DNA from: Klebsiella sp. RHBSTW-00484
Lineage (GTDB): Bacteria > Pseudomonadota > Gammaproteobacteria > Enterobacterales > Enterobacteriaceae
Assembly: GCF_013705725.1 (NCBI RefSeq)
Contig: NZ_CP055481.1
Coordinates: 4,092,001-4,156,000, forward strand
DNA: 64,000 nucleotides
Direction of reading: 5' to 3'
This document shows positions 1-9,401 of this stretch, one piece after another. Within the stretch, counting starts at the first letter, position 1. Each line of letters begins with the position of its first letter. The position numbers and the translations under genes are program-made. Below the pieces are notes generated by a model. That model worked only from the letters and a program-made list of their open reading frames with translations, was not told the DNA's origin and did not search any database.

Positions 1-39
1 AACAGATGATATTTTAACGCCATGCAGAGAGGCAGGCCG

Positions 40-711
40 ATGAAAATTTTAGTCATTGAAGACGATGCGCTCCTGTTACAAGGATTAATTCTGGCGATGC
101 AAAGCGAGGGCTACGTGTGCGACGGCGTGTCGACAGCCCATGAAGCGGCGCTCTCTCTGGCCAGCAACCACTACAGCCTTATCGTTCTCGATTTGGGGTT
201 ACCGGATGAGGACGGCCTGCATTTCCTGGCGCGCATGCGTCGGGAGAAGTTTAGTCAGCCGGTGCTGATCCTCACCGCCCGCGATACCGTTGATGACCGT
301 ATCAGCGGCCTGGATACGGGGGCGGATGACTATCTGGTAAAACCTTTCGCTCTTGAAGAGCTGAACGCGCGTATTCGCGCCCTGCTGCGTCGCCACAATA
401 ATCAGGGCGATAATGAGCTGACAGTGGGTAATTTGCGCCTTAACGTCACCCGCCGTCTGGTGTGGCTCGGCGAACAGTCTCTGGATCTGACTCCTAAAGA
501 GTACGCCCTGCTCTCACGCCTGATGATGAAAGCGGGCAGCCCGGTGCACCGCGAGATTCTCTACAACGATATTTACAGCTGGGATAACGAACCGGCCACC
601 AACACGCTGGAGGTGCACATCCACAATCTGCGCGACAAGGTGGGTAAAGCGCGGATCCGCACCGTTCGGGGTTTCGGCTATATGTTGGTAGATAATGCGG
701 AGACTGAATAA
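40..711 (+). CDS. pmrA: PmrA/BasR response regulator
   Basis: OmpR-family response regulator of the PmrA-PmrB system, which activates lipid A modification genes on Fe3+, Al3+, low pH or cationic peptides. The receiver domain (about 1-115) shows the acidic pair EDD, the phosphoacceptor context [15 protein letters not shown] and the lysine in YLVKPF. The C-terminal winged helix (about 125-220) ends in the conserved [10 protein letters not shown]. The whole protein closely matches E. coli BasR as I remember it, at the usual 222-223 residues. An upstream in-frame ATG at 22 exists, but the ATG at 40 follows an AGAGAGG ribosome site and gives the family N-terminus MKILVIEDD. pmrB follows after 4 bases. 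The gene expected upstream in a pmrCAB operon (eptA) would lie outside the window. Confidence 0.95.
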   Translation: MKILVIEDDALLLQGLILAMQSEGYVCDGVSTAHEAALSLASNHYSLIVLDLGLPDEDGLHFLARMRREKFSQPVLILTARDTVDDRISGLDTGADDYLVKPFALEELNARIRALLRRHNNQGDNELTVGNLRLNVTRRLVWLGEQSLDLTPKEYALLSRLMMKAGSPVHREILYNDIYSWDNEPATNTLEVHIHNLRDKVGKARIRTVRGFGYMLVDNAETE

Positions 712-715
712 CGCT

Positions 716-1813
716 ATGCCTCTGTTTGTCAGTAAAAACTGGACCATGCGCCATCGGCTGCTGCTGACTATCGGCGCTATTCTGGCGGTTTGTCAGTTGA
801 TTAGCGTGTTCTGGCTGTGGCATGAAAGCCAGGAACAGATCCAACTACTGGTGGCCAGCGCCATTGAGGGGCACAACAACCAAAAGCATGTTGAGCATGA
901 AGTCCGGGAAGCGGTCGCCAGCCTATTGATCCCAAGCCTGTTGATTATCGGCCTGGCTCTCTATATCAGCTTGCTGGCGGTCAAAAAAATCACCAAACCG
1001 CTGTCCCGACTGCAAGAAGAGCTGGAGAGTCGTACCCCAGACAATCTCCAGCCGATTACGCTAAAAGAGTCGGTGCCGGAAGTCACCGCAGTGACTAGCG
1101 CGATTAATCAACTGGTTTCTCGCCTGAATCTTACACTGGACCGCGAGCGCCTGTTTACCGCCGACGTCGCCCATGAACTGCGCACGCCGCTTGCCGGGCT
1201 GCGTCTGCATCTGGAGCTGCTGGCAAAAGTCCATAGCGTCAGCGTAGACCCGCTGATTCAGCGGCTCGATCAAATGACCAACAGCATCAATCAATTGCTT
1301 CAGCTGGCGCGCGTCGGCCAGTCATTTTCCGCCGGGAGCTATCAGCAGGTGGCGCTGAAAGAGGACGTTGTCGAACCGCTACAAGATGAGCTACAGGCGA
1401 TGCTGGCACAGCGGCAACAGAAGCTGGTGCTTGACGAAGAAAGTGGTGAGGCGATTGTGTCAGGCGACGCTACGCTGGTGCGGGTGATTTTACGTAACCT
1501 GGTGGAAAACGCGCATCGTTACAGCCCCATCGGGTCGACGATTCGCGTGTCGATAAAGCCCGGCCTGACGTCAATTCTGGCGGTAGAGGATGAAGGCCCG
1601 GGAATTGATGAAGCGAAAAGCGGTGAATTGAGCAAAGCGTTTGTGCGTATGGACAGCCGCTACGGTGGTATTGGTCTCGGGCTCAGTATCGTTACCCGCA
1701 TAGCCCAGTTGCATGATGCCCAATTCTTTTTACATAACCGTCAGCCCGGTCCAGGGGTTCGCGCCTGGGTGCTGTTCCCTAAAACTTCCCGTCAGAACGT
1801 CAGCACCCACTGA
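716..1813 (+). CDS. pmrB: PmrB/BasS sensor histidine kinase
   Basis: Membrane sensor kinase partner of PmrA. Two transmembrane segments (about 13-33 and 64-86) flank a short periplasmic loop of about 30 residues that contains acidic residues, as in BasS. A HAMP linker follows, then the H box DVAHELRTPLAG, the N box NLVENAHRYSP and the G boxes DEGPGID and GGIGLGLSIV. Length is 365 residues, close to the family. An ATG at 695 overlapping pmrA is in frame, but the ATG at 716 gives a normal N-terminus. Its last codons overlap, on the opposite strand, the end of a small peptide gene described next. Confidence 0.94.
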   Translation: MPLFVSKNWTMRHRLLLTIGAILAVCQLISVFWLWHESQEQIQLLVASAIEGHNNQKHVEHEVREAVASLLIPSLLIIGLALYISLLAVKKITKPLSRLQEELESRTPDNLQPITLKESVPEVTAVTSAINQLVSRLNLTLDRERLFTADVAHELRTPLAGLRLHLELLAKVHSVSVDPLIQRLDQMTNSINQLLQLARVGQSFSAGSYQQVALKEDVVEPLQDELQAMLAQRQQKLVLDEESGEAIVSGDATLVRVILRNLVENAHRYSPIGSTIRVSIKPGLTSILAVEDEGPGIDEAKSGELSKAFVRMDSRYGGIGLGLSIVTRIAQLHDAQFFLHNRQPGPGVRAWVLFPKTSRQNVSTH

Positions 1814-1884
1814 TGGAAGAAGGTAACGACAATAACAAAGGCGCAGGTAACTGCCAGGTATTCGCGGAAGGTTAATTTTTGCAT
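1792..1884 (-). CDS. 30-residue membrane peptide, candidate PmrR
   Basis: A short reading frame reading toward pmrB and overlapping its 3' end by 22 bases. It starts at ATG 1884 behind a GAGGAT ribosome site and encodes 30 residues: a short polar start MQKLTFREYL and one hydrophobic segment (about 11-23, AVTCAFVIVVTFF) ending in aromatic residues. A perfect PmrA box lies 43 bases upstream. Salmonella PmrR is a PmrA-activated inner-membrane peptide of about 30 residues that inhibits the lipid A kinase LpxT. This peptide has the same size, topology and promoter logic but only weak residue similarity, so the identification is inference. Confidence 0.62.
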   Translation of the reverse strand: MQKLTFREYLAVTCAFVIVVTFFHQWVLTF

Positions 1885-1926
1885 GGCGCTATCCTCAGTA
1901 GATTGAGGATAGTTTCGCCGAACAAT

Positions 1927-1943
1927 ATTAAGCCAACATTAAG
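1927..1943 (-). promoter_or_regulatory. PmrA box
   Basis: On the minus strand this reads CTTAAT, five bases, CTTAAT, an exact match to the known PmrA direct-repeat consensus YTTAAT-N5-YTTAAT. A possible -10 (TATCCT, about 15 bases downstream) precedes the 30-residue peptide gene, so the box is placed as in PmrA-activated promoters. Confidence 0.8.
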
Positions 1944-2007
1944 GGCCACGGAAAAACGAGATTGAATCCGTGACTGGAAATCCCGGGTCGCAGACGGCTA
2001 TAAACCT

Positions 2008-2244
2008 GTAGCCCTGGCAAGGCGCGTCAAGCGCCGCCCCGGGATGAAGCCACGCACAGGCATCTGATCCGGCACACTTCCCGGAGGCGATGCTGCGCAT
2101 CTGTCCGGGCTACCGGACCTCAGACGGCTGTGAACCCGTAGCCCGGGCAAGGCGCGTCAAGCGCCGCCCCCGGGATGAAGCCACGCACAGGCATCGCCTC
2201 CGGCACATTCCCCGGAGGCGCTGCTGCGCATCTGTTCGGGCTAC
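2008..2244. repeat. Two tandem REP/BIME-type elements
   Basis: Two near-identical copies (2008-2113 and 2138-2244) each begin GTAGCCC, contain GGCGCGTCAAGCGCC and end in CGGGCTAC, so each can fold into a GC-rich hairpin. The same unit recurs at 56765-56870. The copies sit between pmrAB and the 3' end of uvrB, a typical intergenic REP position. No gene is supported here. Confidence 0.85.
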
Positions 2245-2259
2245 AAAACCCGCAAACGG

Positions 2260-4281
2260 CTACGACGCAGCGATAAACAGATCGCGCAGTTGATGAAGCT
2301 GGTCGCGAATTTGCGCCGCCTCTTCGAACTCCAGGTTTTGCGCATGCTGCATCATCTGCCCTTCCAGCTCGCGAATTTTCTGCTGTAGCGCTTTCGGCGT
2401 CAGGGTCAGTTCCACCGCATCCGCTTCAACCGGCGAGCGGAACTTGCCGCGTCCCTTGGTTTTGGTTTTCGCAATATTCTGACCCAGCGCCAGAATATCA
2501 ACCACTTTCTTATTGAGTCCCGTAGGCGTAATACCGTGCTCTTCATTGTAACGTTGCTGCTTCTCACGACGACGCTCGGTTTCATCAATCGCTCTGGCCA
2601 TCGACGCAGTTATCCTGTCGCCGTAAAGAATCGCCTTACCGTTGATGTTACGCGCCGCGCGACCAATGGTCTGAATCAGCGAGCGTTCCGAACGCAGGAA
2701 ACCCTCTTTGTCGGCATCCAGAATAGCCACCAGCGACACTTCCGGCATGTCTAAGCCTTCACGCAACAGGTTAATCCCGACCAGCACGTCAAACTCGCCC
2801 AGACGCAGGTCGCGGATAATTTCCATACGTTCCACGGTGTCGATATCTGAGTGCAGGTAGCGCACCCGCTCACCGTGCTCTTCCAGATACTCGGTTAAAT
2901 CTTCCGCCATCCGCTTGGTCAGGGTGGTGACCAGCACGCGCTCGTTAATCGCGGTGCGAATACGAATTTCCGAGAGCAGGTCGTCCACCTGGGTTCCCAC
3001 CGGACGCACTTCAATAACCGGATCAAGCAGCCCCGTCGGACGGACTACCTGATCGACCACTTCGTCGCCGGATTTATCCAGCTCATAGGCCCCAGGCGTT
3101 GCCGAAACATAAATGGTCTGCGGCGCGAGGGCTTCAAACTCTTCAAACTTCATCGGACGGTTGTCCAGCGCCGACGGCAGGCGGAAACCGTACTCCACCA
3201 GCGTCTCTTTACGCGCCCGGTCACCACGATACATGCCGCCAATTTGCGGAATAGTGACGTGGGATTCATCAATAACCAGCAGGCCATCAGCAGGCAGGTA
3301 GTCGAATAGCGTCGGTGGCGGCTCGCCCGGCCCGCGCCCCGAGAGATAGCGCGAGTAGTTTTCGATCCCTGAGCAGTAGCCCAGTTCATTCATCATTTCG
3401 AGATCGAACTGGGTACGCTGGCTCAGGCGCTGCTCTTCCAGAAGTTTGTTGTTCTCCAGCAGCACCTTACGCCGATCCGCCAGCTCAACTTTAATCTCTT
3501 CCATCGCCTGGACGATACGTTCACGCGGGGTGACGTAGTGCGTTTTCGGGTAGACGGTATAGCGCGGGATTGTCGACTCTACGTGGCCAGTCAGCGGGTC
3601 GAACAGCGACAGGCGCTCAACTTCCTCGTCGAATAGCTCGATACGCAGCGCGATATCGTCAGACTCCGCCGGGAAGATATCGATAACTTCGCCGCGAACG
3701 CGGAAGGTTCCGCGCTGGAAGGCCTGATCGTTGCGGGTATATTGCAGTTCGGCCAGACGACGCAGAATGGCGCGCTGGTCGATTATCATGCCGACCGTGA
3801 GGTGCAGCATCATCTTCAGGTACAGGTCCGGATCGCCCAGACCGTAGATAGCGGAAACCGATGCCACCACCACCACATCGCGCCGCTCAAGCAGCGCTTT
3901 GGTCGCCGACAGGCGCATCTGTTCAATATGTTCGTTAACCGACGCGTCCTTCTCAATGAAGGTATCCGAGCTCGGCACATAGGCTTCGGGCTGATAATAA
4001 TCGTAGTAAGAGACGAAATACTCCACCGCATTCTCCGGGAAGAACTCTTTCATCTCGCCGTAAAGCTGCGCCGCCAGCGTTTTGTTAGGTGCCAGCACCA
4101 TCGTCGGGCGTTGTAGATCGGCAATAACGTTGGCGATGGTAAACGTTTTACCCGAACCGGTTACGCCGAGCAGCGTTTGATGCGCCAGGCCATCTTCCAG
4201 CCCCTCTTCCAGGCGACGAATGGCTTCCGGCTGGTCGCCAGAGGGACGGAAAGCAGAATGCAGCTTGAACGGTTTACTCAT
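2260..4281 (-). CDS. uvrB: Excinuclease ABC subunit B
   Basis: Damage-loading helicase-like subunit of nucleotide excision repair; works with UvrA and UvrC. Walker [11 protein letters not shown] near residue 40, the beta-hairpin tip with [10 protein letters not shown], the DESH motif IDESHVTIP, and helicase motifs QTIGRAARN. The C-terminal UVR motif ([12 protein letters not shown]) that contacts UvrC is intact. The start at ATG 4281 (not the TTG one codon upstream) gives 673 residues, the E. coli length. A LexA box lies 76 bases upstream, and DnaA boxes lie further up, as known for E. coli uvrB. Confidence 0.97.
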   Translation of the reverse strand: MSKPFKLHSAFRPSGDQPEAIRRLEEGLEDGLAHQTLLGVTGSGKTFTIANVIADLQRPTMVLAPNKTLAAQLYGEMKEFFPENAVEYFVSYYDYYQPEAYVPSSDTFIEKDASVNEHIEQMRLSATKALLERRDVVVVASVSAIYGLGDPDLYLKMMLHLTVGMIIDQRAILRRLAELQYTRNDQAFQRGTFRVRGEVIDIFPAESDDIALRIELFDEEVERLSLFDPLTGHVESTIPRYTVYPKTHYVTPRERIVQAMEEIKVELADRRKVLLENNKLLEEQRLSQRTQFDLEMMNELGYCSGIENYSRYLSGRGPGEPPPTLFDYLPADGLLVIDESHVTIPQIGGMYRGDRARKETLVEYGFRLPSALDNRPMKFEEFEALAPQTIYVSATPGAYELDKSGDEVVDQVVRPTGLLDPVIEVRPVGTQVDDLLSEIRIRTAINERVLVTTLTKRMAEDLTEYLEEHGERVRYLHSDIDTVERMEIIRDLRLGEFDVLVGINLLREGLDMPEVSLVAILDADKEGFLRSERSLIQTIGRAARNINGKAILYGDRITASMARAIDETERRREKQQRYNEEHGITPTGLNKKVVDILALGQNIAKTKTKGRGKFRSPVEADAVELTLTPKALQQKIRELEGQMMQHAQNLEFEEAAQIRDQLHQLRDLFIAAS

Positions 4282-4284
4282 CAA

Positions 4285-5002
4285 TCAGGACCTGAAGAAG
4301 GGTTGAACGGCAGGTGTTTAATTCTACCCTTCAGTTCAACTTTTGCCAACAAATAATACTGGATATAAAAACAGTATCATACTATCGTATATCTCCAGAT
4401 TTGTCTTTTTTACCGCCATCGCGGACGAAAAAAAGCCGCCTTGCGGGATAATCCACCTGTCTGCCGGGTTATCCCCAGAAATTTTTGACATTTAACATTT
4501 GTCAAGCAAGGGGATGAATCTTTTATGGCAGCCGGTGACACTTTTTTTACAGCCATTGATTTTATTTAATTAATTGATATTTAACAAAATTTAAGAAAAG
4601 ATGGGTTTCGCGTCAATTTGCCTGCAGGCCGCGTAATCTCTAGCTTACCGCAAGTTCTCTAACTCTAATGCACAAGGTTATCCACAGGAATAGTGGATAA
4701 CTGTCTGCAGCCCATGACCTGTGCCACCCGGCCGAAATCACTGAATGGGGCAAAACACCTGCTAAAAAAATTTATTGAATTTTTTTTGCGATTTATCGGC
4801 AAAGAATAGCTGGATTTTCTATTATTTTTTGCACCACATTTCAGCGCCCTGGCACCGGGAAAGTGCAAGGTCTGCCGTAACCCTCTTCACTTTCGCCGTG
4901 CCGTCCCTGTATTTGTCAGCAAATACCGAGAGTTCTTTTTCCTGGCAAGGGATTTGCAGAATCTTCTTGTCGCCCGCTATCCCAGGAAAGGAGAAAACGT
5001 CT
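4285..5002. promoter_or_regulatory. uvrB upstream region with DnaA boxes
   Basis: A 718-base stretch with no convincing gene. It holds the LexA box and a perfect DnaA box TTATCCACA (4678-4686), followed 5 bases later by an inverted 8/9 match (4692-4700, TTATCCACT on the minus strand). A weaker TTATCCCCA is at 4469-4477. DnaA binding upstream of uvrB is known in E. coli. The right part contains the leader of the ABC ATPase gene. A reading frame opening at 4775 is only an upstream extension of that gene. Confidence 0.6.
4357..4376. promoter_or_regulatory. LexA (SOS) box upstream of uvrB
   Basis: TACTGGATATAAAAACAGTA has the LexA core CTG-N10-CAG with an AT-rich centre, as in the E. coli uvrB promoter. 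It predicts SOS induction of uvrB. Confidence 0.85.
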
Positions 5003-5725
5003 ATGTTGAGTCTACGTGCCGTGAACCACTATTACGGAAGCCAGCACACGCTGTGGAATGTTGACCTTGAGCTCAGGCCGGGGAAATGTACTTGCGTAAT
5101 GGGGCGCGAGGGGATGGGGAAAACCACCCTCGTTAACTGTATTACCGGGCACCTCCCGGTGGCCAGCGGCAGTATGACCTGGCAGGACGTGGGGGCTGCG
5201 CCTTATGACCTGATGCCGCTCTCCGCGCAATCGCGTAGCGCTATCGGTATCGGCTACGTCCCGCAGGACAAACGCATCTTTTCGCAGCTGAGCGTGGAGG
5301 AGAATCTGCATATTGCCCTCGCAGCAGGCGGCGAATCCGCGTCAGCGGTGGCCGGGGAGATTTACGATCTGTTTCCGGAACTCTATACGCTGCGGCAAAG
5401 CAAAGGCATTACGCTGACGGCTGATGATCAGTACCAGTTGGCGCTGGCCCGGGCGCTGATAACCCGCCCGCGCCTGCTGATCCTCGATGAACCCTCGCGC
5501 GCTGGCGGGCAAAGTTTTCTGCACAAATTAGGCGACCTGCTGGTTCGTCTGAACCGCGATATCGGCCTGACGGTGCTGATCGCCGAGCAGCACCTGCCGT
5601 TTATTCGCCGGGTCGCGGACAGTTTCTGCCTGCTGCACTGCGGTCGCAGCGTCGCCCAGGGGGATGTTATCCAGCTGGATGCGCCGCTGCTGGCGCAGTG
5701 GATGACGCCCGATCCAGCACGCTGA
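5003..5725 (+). CDS. Orphan UrtE/LivF-like ABC ATPase
   Basis: A 240-residue ABC ATPase resembling the UrtE (urea) and LivF (branched-chain amino acid) subunits: N-terminal MLSLRAVNHYYG, Walker A GREGMGKTTL (about 34-43), Q-loop YVPQDKRIF, Walker B LLILDEPS and the switch histidine in IAEQHL. The signature LSGGQ is replaced by LTADDQ, so the helical-domain contact is unusual. No permease or binding protein gene is next to it; its neighbours are uvrB and bioD. The start at 5003 has a strong AAAGGAG site. Its 3' end overlaps bioD by 59 bases, tail to tail. Function unknown; it may serve a distant urt-type transporter or be a relic. Confidence 0.75.
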   Translation: MLSLRAVNHYYGSQHTLWNVDLELRPGKCTCVMGREGMGKTTLVNCITGHLPVASGSMTWQDVGAAPYDLMPLSAQSRSAIGIGYVPQDKRIFSQLSVEENLHIALAAGGESASAVAGEIYDLFPELYTLRQSKGITLTADDQYQLALARALITRPRLLILDEPSRAGGQSFLHKLGDLLVRLNRDIGLTVLIAEQHLPFIRRVADSFCLLHCGRSVAQGDVIQLDAPLLAQWMTPDPAR

Positions 5726-6389
5726 GATCGAGATAGTGGCCGAGATCCTCGCGCTGTGCCACATCCGCCAGCCACGGGATCTCGCCGAGAAACGGCGCGG
5801 GCAGCACGCGTTTCAGCGTCGCCAGATACTCAAGGTGGCGCTTGCCCGGCGGCTGGATATCGTTGGCAACCCATCCGGCCAGCGGCAGATCGGCCTGAAG
5901 CACCGCCTGCGCGGTCAGCATCGCATGGTTAATGCACCCCAGCTTAACGCCCACCACTAAAATCACCGGTAACTGCTCTTGCTCTACCCAGTCGGCAAAG
6001 GTCAGCGTTTCTGAAAGCGGCGTAAACCAGCCCCCCGCCCCTTCGACTAACACCCAATCCGCCAGCCCTTCCAGCTCGCGTAAACCGGCTGAAAGCGCTA
6101 CGGCGTCAATTGGCCTGCCCTCATCGGCGCTGACAATATGCGGTGACGTCGGTTCAGCAAAAGTGAATAGATTGACCTGTTCGTAGCGCAATGTCACCCG
6201 GCTATTGCGCTGTAAGGCCAGCGCATCGTCGTTGCGCAGCCCATGCGCCGTGTTTTCGCTGCCGGAAGCGACCGGTTTATAACCCGCGCTATTGAACCCT
6301 GCGCGATTGGCTGCCTGTAGCAGAGCGCAGCTGGTGACGGTTTTACCAACTTCGGTGTCGGTTCCGGTCACAAAGAAGCGTTTAATCAC
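5667..6389 (-). CDS. bioD: Dethiobiotin synthetase
   Basis: ATP-dependent carboxylation of diaminopelargonate to dethiobiotin. P-loop GTDTEVGKT at the N-terminus, catalytic lysine in GYKPVASG and substrate loop VEGAGGW. The start is GTG at 6389, overlapping the end of bioC by 8 bases, so the genes are translationally coupled. At 240 residues it is about 15 longer than E. coli BioD1; the extra C-terminal residues ([12 protein letters not shown]) overlap the convergent ABC ATPase gene. Last gene of bioBFCD. Confidence 0.95.
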   Translation of the reverse strand: MIKRFFVTGTDTEVGKTVTSCALLQAANRAGFNSAGYKPVASGSENTAHGLRNDDALALQRNSRVTLRYEQVNLFTFAEPTSPHIVSADEGRPIDAVALSAGLRELEGLADWVLVEGAGGWFTPLSETLTFADWVEQEQLPVILVVGVKLGCINHAMLTAQAVLQADLPLAGWVANDIQPPGKRHLEYLATLKRVLPAPFLGEIPWLADVAQREDLGHYLDLSVLDRASSTAPAAAHPAG

Positions 6390-7137
6390 GTTCGATGACT
6401 CCTGTAAAAAGATGGTACGTCAGCGGGCATAACCCCTGCTGCTGCGGCCAGGCCAGTTGAAGCTGGCGCAGTTTGCCACGACTAAGCGGTGTGGCGCTGC
6501 GGCCCTGATGCAAATGGGTCGCGCCAATGCCTTTAAGCGAACGCATCGCGCTGAGCGCATCGGCAAACGGCAGAGTGATGGCATGGACATGACCGGTAGC
6601 GCGGCGACCAACCAGCGTCTGACGTACCGCCTGCTCGCTGAGAAAACGGTTAACATGCGGCTGTTCATCAATAGCTCGCCACGCCTGATTCAGCTCCGGC
6701 AGCGAACCTGCCAGCAAAGTGCTAAACGCCACCCGACCGTCGGGTCGCACGACCCGATACAGCTCATTAATGGCAGTGGCAAGATTGTCGCACCACTGAA
6801 CCGCAAGGTTGCTCCACGCCAGGTCGACGCAGCTCTCCGCCAGCGGTAGCGCTTCGATATCCCCTTCGACGTAGCGATGCGCGCAGTCTCCGCGCCGGGC
6901 TTGCGCCAGCATCTCAACGGAGAGATCCAGCGCCGTCACCCGGCACCCGGCCTCGCGCCAGAAGCGGCTTATGCTGCCGGGGCCACAGCCCGCATCCAGT
7001 ACCTCGGGGAAGGTTTTTATATCGAGCTGCTCCAGCAGCCGGGAAGCGCTCAGACGTTGCAATTCATCATGCTGAGAGTAATGGCCCGCCGCGCGACCAA
7101 ACGCCGCTGCTACCGCGCGTTTATTCACCACCGTCAT
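6382..7137 (-). CDS. bioC: Malonyl-ACP O-methyltransferase
   Basis: SAM-dependent enzyme that methylates malonyl-ACP and so starts pimelate synthesis for biotin. SAM-binding motif LDAGCGPGS, then SNLAVQWC, and the conserved [16 protein letters not shown] near the C-terminus. An in-frame extension upstream to 7176 lies inside bioF; the ATG at 7137 gives the normal [17 protein letters not shown] start and 251 residues. It overlaps bioF by 17 bases. Confidence 0.95.
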   Translation of the reverse strand: MTVVNKRAVAAAFGRAAGHYSQHDELQRLSASRLLEQLDIKTFPEVLDAGCGPGSISRFWREAGCRVTALDLSVEMLAQARRGDCAHRYVEGDIEALPLAESCVDLAWSNLAVQWCDNLATAINELYRVVRPDGRVAFSTLLAGSLPELNQAWRAIDEQPHVNRFLSEQAVRQTLVGRRATGHVHAITLPFADALSAMRSLKGIGATHLHQGRSATPLSRGKLRQLQLAWPQQQGLCPLTYHLFTGVIERD

Positions 7138-8278
7138 GCAGTACCTCCAGCAGGCGGGCGATATCGTCGGATCCATGGGCCGCCGTCAGCGTCAGGCGCA
7201 AGCGCGCGCTACCAACAGGGACCGTCGGCGGACGGATGGCCGTCACCCAGCAGCCCTGTTCACGCAGGCGCGCCGCCAGCCTCAGCGCACGGGCATTGTC
7301 GCCGACGATAAGCGGCTGGATTGCGCTGATGGATTGCGTGAGTTCACCGGGATAGTCGGCCATTTGGCGGCGAAAATCGGCAATATGACGGGCCAGCTTC
7401 TCCCGCCGCTGCTGACCGTCGTCGCTACGAATCACGCCCAGCGCAGCGCTGAGGGCCACCGCCTGCGCCGGAGGCATGGCGGTGCTGTAAATCAGATGAC
7501 GGGCAAACTGCAACAGATAATCCGCCAGCGCCTCGCTGCACAGTACCGCCGCGCCGCTAACGCCAAAAGCTTTGCCAAAGGTGACAATCAGCAGATCCGG
7601 ATGTACCTGCTGGCTATCGCAACTGCCTCGCCCCTCTTCGCCGACCACGCCGATGCCGTGCGCGTCGTCAACCAGCAGGAGCGCCTCAGCCGCCCGCGTC
7701 GCCCGCTGGATATCCGTCAGCGGAGCGCTATCACCATCCATACTGAAAATCCCTTCGGTCACCACCAACTGTTGACCGGATAGCGGTTTCGCCAGCAGCT
7801 CTTCAAGATGCCAGGCGTCATTGTGCTGAAAGCGCCGCAGATGCGCCGGACTGAGATTAGCGGCTTCAAGAAGCGAAGCATGGCTGAGGCGATCGGCAAC
7901 AATCCGATCTTCTTTGCCCGCCAGCGCGGCAATCACCGCCTGATTGGCGGCAAAGCCTGAAATAAACAACAGCGCGCGCGGGTAGCCCAGCCAGTCGGCA
8001 AGCTGCTCTTCCAGTGCGCAATGCGCCTCGCTATAGCCGCTGACGTGACCGGAGCCGCCGCTGCCGACGCCATAGCGCTCCGCGCCTTCCTGCCAGGCTT
8101 TGACGATTGCCGGATGTTGGCTGAGGCCAAGATAATCGTTACTGGAAAAATTGAGCCAGCGCTGGCCTTCGCGGGTGAGCCAACGACCGGCTCCCTGCGT
8201 CACCGGCTGACGGCACCGCAGAGCGTCCGCCGCCTGCCGCTCTTCCAGCGCCTGCTCGATACGCTGCTGCCAGCTCAT
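7121..8278 (-). CDS. bioF: 8-amino-7-oxononanoate synthase
   Basis: PLP-dependent condensation of pimeloyl-ACP with alanine. Motifs of the alpha-oxoamine synthase family: [22 protein letters not shown] glycine loop, VDDAHGIGV and the PLP-lysine context [10 protein letters not shown]. 385 residues, the usual length. Its ATG shares the ATGA overlap with the stop of bioB and its tail overlaps bioC, in keeping with one coupled operon. Confidence 0.96.
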   Translation of the reverse strand: MSWQQRIEQALEERQAADALRCRQPVTQGAGRWLTREGQRWLNFSSNDYLGLSQHPAIVKAWQEGAERYGVGSGGSGHVSGYSEAHCALEEQLADWLGYPRALLFISGFAANQAVIAALAGKEDRIVADRLSHASLLEAANLSPAHLRRFQHNDAWHLEELLAKPLSGQQLVVTEGIFSMDGDSAPLTDIQRATRAAEALLLVDDAHGIGVVGEEGRGSCDSQQVHPDLLIVTFGKAFGVSGAAVLCSEALADYLLQFARHLIYSTAMPPAQAVALSAALGVIRSDDGQQRREKLARHIADFRRQMADYPGELTQSISAIQPLIVGDNARALRLAARLREQGCWVTAIRPPTVPVGSARLRLTLTAAHGSDDIARLLEVLHDGGE

Positions 8279-9315
8279 AGCGCCGCCGCGTTGTAATATT
8301 CCTCGGTATCAGGATTCATCAACGCCTGCTCCAGGCGCTGCTGCTGGGCGTTATCGCCTTCCAGCACCGCGGTTTGCTGCGGGTTAATCCCCAGTTTACG
8401 GAACAGCTGCAGATCTTTGTCCTCTTCCGGGTTGGGCGTAGTCAGCAGCTTGCAGCCGTAGAAAATCGAGTTGGCCCCGGCCATAAAGCACATCGCCTGG
8501 GTTTGTTCGTTCATCTGCTCGCGCCCGGCGGAGAGGCGCACGTGCGAGGTCGGCATCATGATGCGTGCGATGGCAATAGTGCGAATAAAATCAAAAGCAT
8601 CAACGTCGTCGTTATCCGCCATTGGGGTGCCTTTGACCTTCACCAGCATGTTGATCGGCACGCTTTCCGGCGGGGTCGGCAGGTTAGCTAATTGCAGCAG
8701 CAATCCGGCGCGATCTTTGACCGTTTCGCCTAAGCCGACGATACCGCCAGAGCATACTTTGATCCCGGCATCGCGCACTTTGTCGAGGGTATCGAGGCGC
8801 TCCTGGTAGGTGCGGGTAGTGATGACATTGCCGTAAAACTCCGGCGAGGTATCGAGGTTATGGTTGTAGTAATCCAGACCGGCACCGGCCAGGCGCTGCG
8901 CCTGGCTGTCGTTAAGGGTACCGAGCGTCATACAGGCTTCCAGCCCCATCTCCTTCACCCCTTTCACCATCTGCTCGAGGTACGGCATATCGCGATCGTT
9001 GGGGTTCTTCCACGCCGCCCCCATGCAGAAGCGGGTTGAACCGGCATTTTTCGCCTGCCGTGCCGACTCCAGTACCTGTTCAACCTCCATCAGGCGCTCG
9101 GATTCGAGACCGGTTTTGTAGCGCGCGCTTTGCGGGCAGTATTTGCAATCTTCCGGGCAGGCACCGGTTTTAATCGACAGCAGCGTGCTGACCTGAACCT
9201 GACGCGGGTCGAAGTGCTGACGGTGGGTCTGCTGCGCTTCAAACAGTAAATCCAGGAAGGGTTTATTAAACAACTCAGTGACTTGTGACATTGTCCAGCG
9301 GGTGTGGTGAGCCAT
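8275..9315 (-). CDS. bioB: Biotin synthase
   Basis: Radical-SAM enzyme that inserts sulfur into dethiobiotin. The CxxxCxxC cluster CPEDCKYC near residue 53 binds the 4Fe-4S cluster; [13 protein letters not shown] and [13 protein letters not shown] are family signatures. The start MAHHTRW at 9315 gives 346 residues as in E. coli; the longer frame from 9327 is unlikely. First gene of the leftward bio operon, facing bioA across the BirA operator. Confidence 0.96.
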   Translation of the reverse strand: MAHHTRWTMSQVTELFNKPFLDLLFEAQQTHRQHFDPRQVQVSTLLSIKTGACPEDCKYCPQSARYKTGLESERLMEVEQVLESARQAKNAGSTRFCMGAAWKNPNDRDMPYLEQMVKGVKEMGLEACMTLGTLNDSQAQRLAGAGLDYYNHNLDTSPEFYGNVITTRTYQERLDTLDKVRDAGIKVCSGGIVGLGETVKDRAGLLLQLANLPTPPESVPINMLVKVKGTPMADNDDVDAFDFIRTIAIARIMMPTSHVRLSAGREQMNEQTQAMCFMAGANSIFYGCKLLTTPNPEEDKDLQLFRKLGINPQQTAVLEGDNAQQQRLEQALMNPDTEEYYNAAAL

Positions 9316-9360
9316 TAGCCTCTCCAAAAAAGTTTTGTTAATTGTCGGTTCGGTTTATAC

Positions 9361-9394
9361 TCGTAAACCTAAATGTTTTCAAAATGGTTTACAA
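9361..9394. promoter_or_regulatory. BirA (bio) operator between bioB and bioA
   Basis: Imperfect palindrome with half-sites CGTAAACC (9362-9369) and GGTTTACA (9386-9393) separated by 16 bases, the spacing and sequence known for the E. coli bio operator. Biotinyl-5'-AMP-bound BirA is expected to repress both divergent transcripts. Confidence 0.88.
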
Positions 9395-9401
9395 GTCGAT
9401 T

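Noticed and set aside
1..39. Tail of eptA/pmrC before pmrA
   Set aside because: Only a few codons with a stop are visible, too short to identify.
4775..5002. Longer N-terminus for the orphan ABC ATPase
   Set aside because: The added residues do not resemble ABC proteins and the strong ribosome site is at 4987-4993 before ATG 5003.
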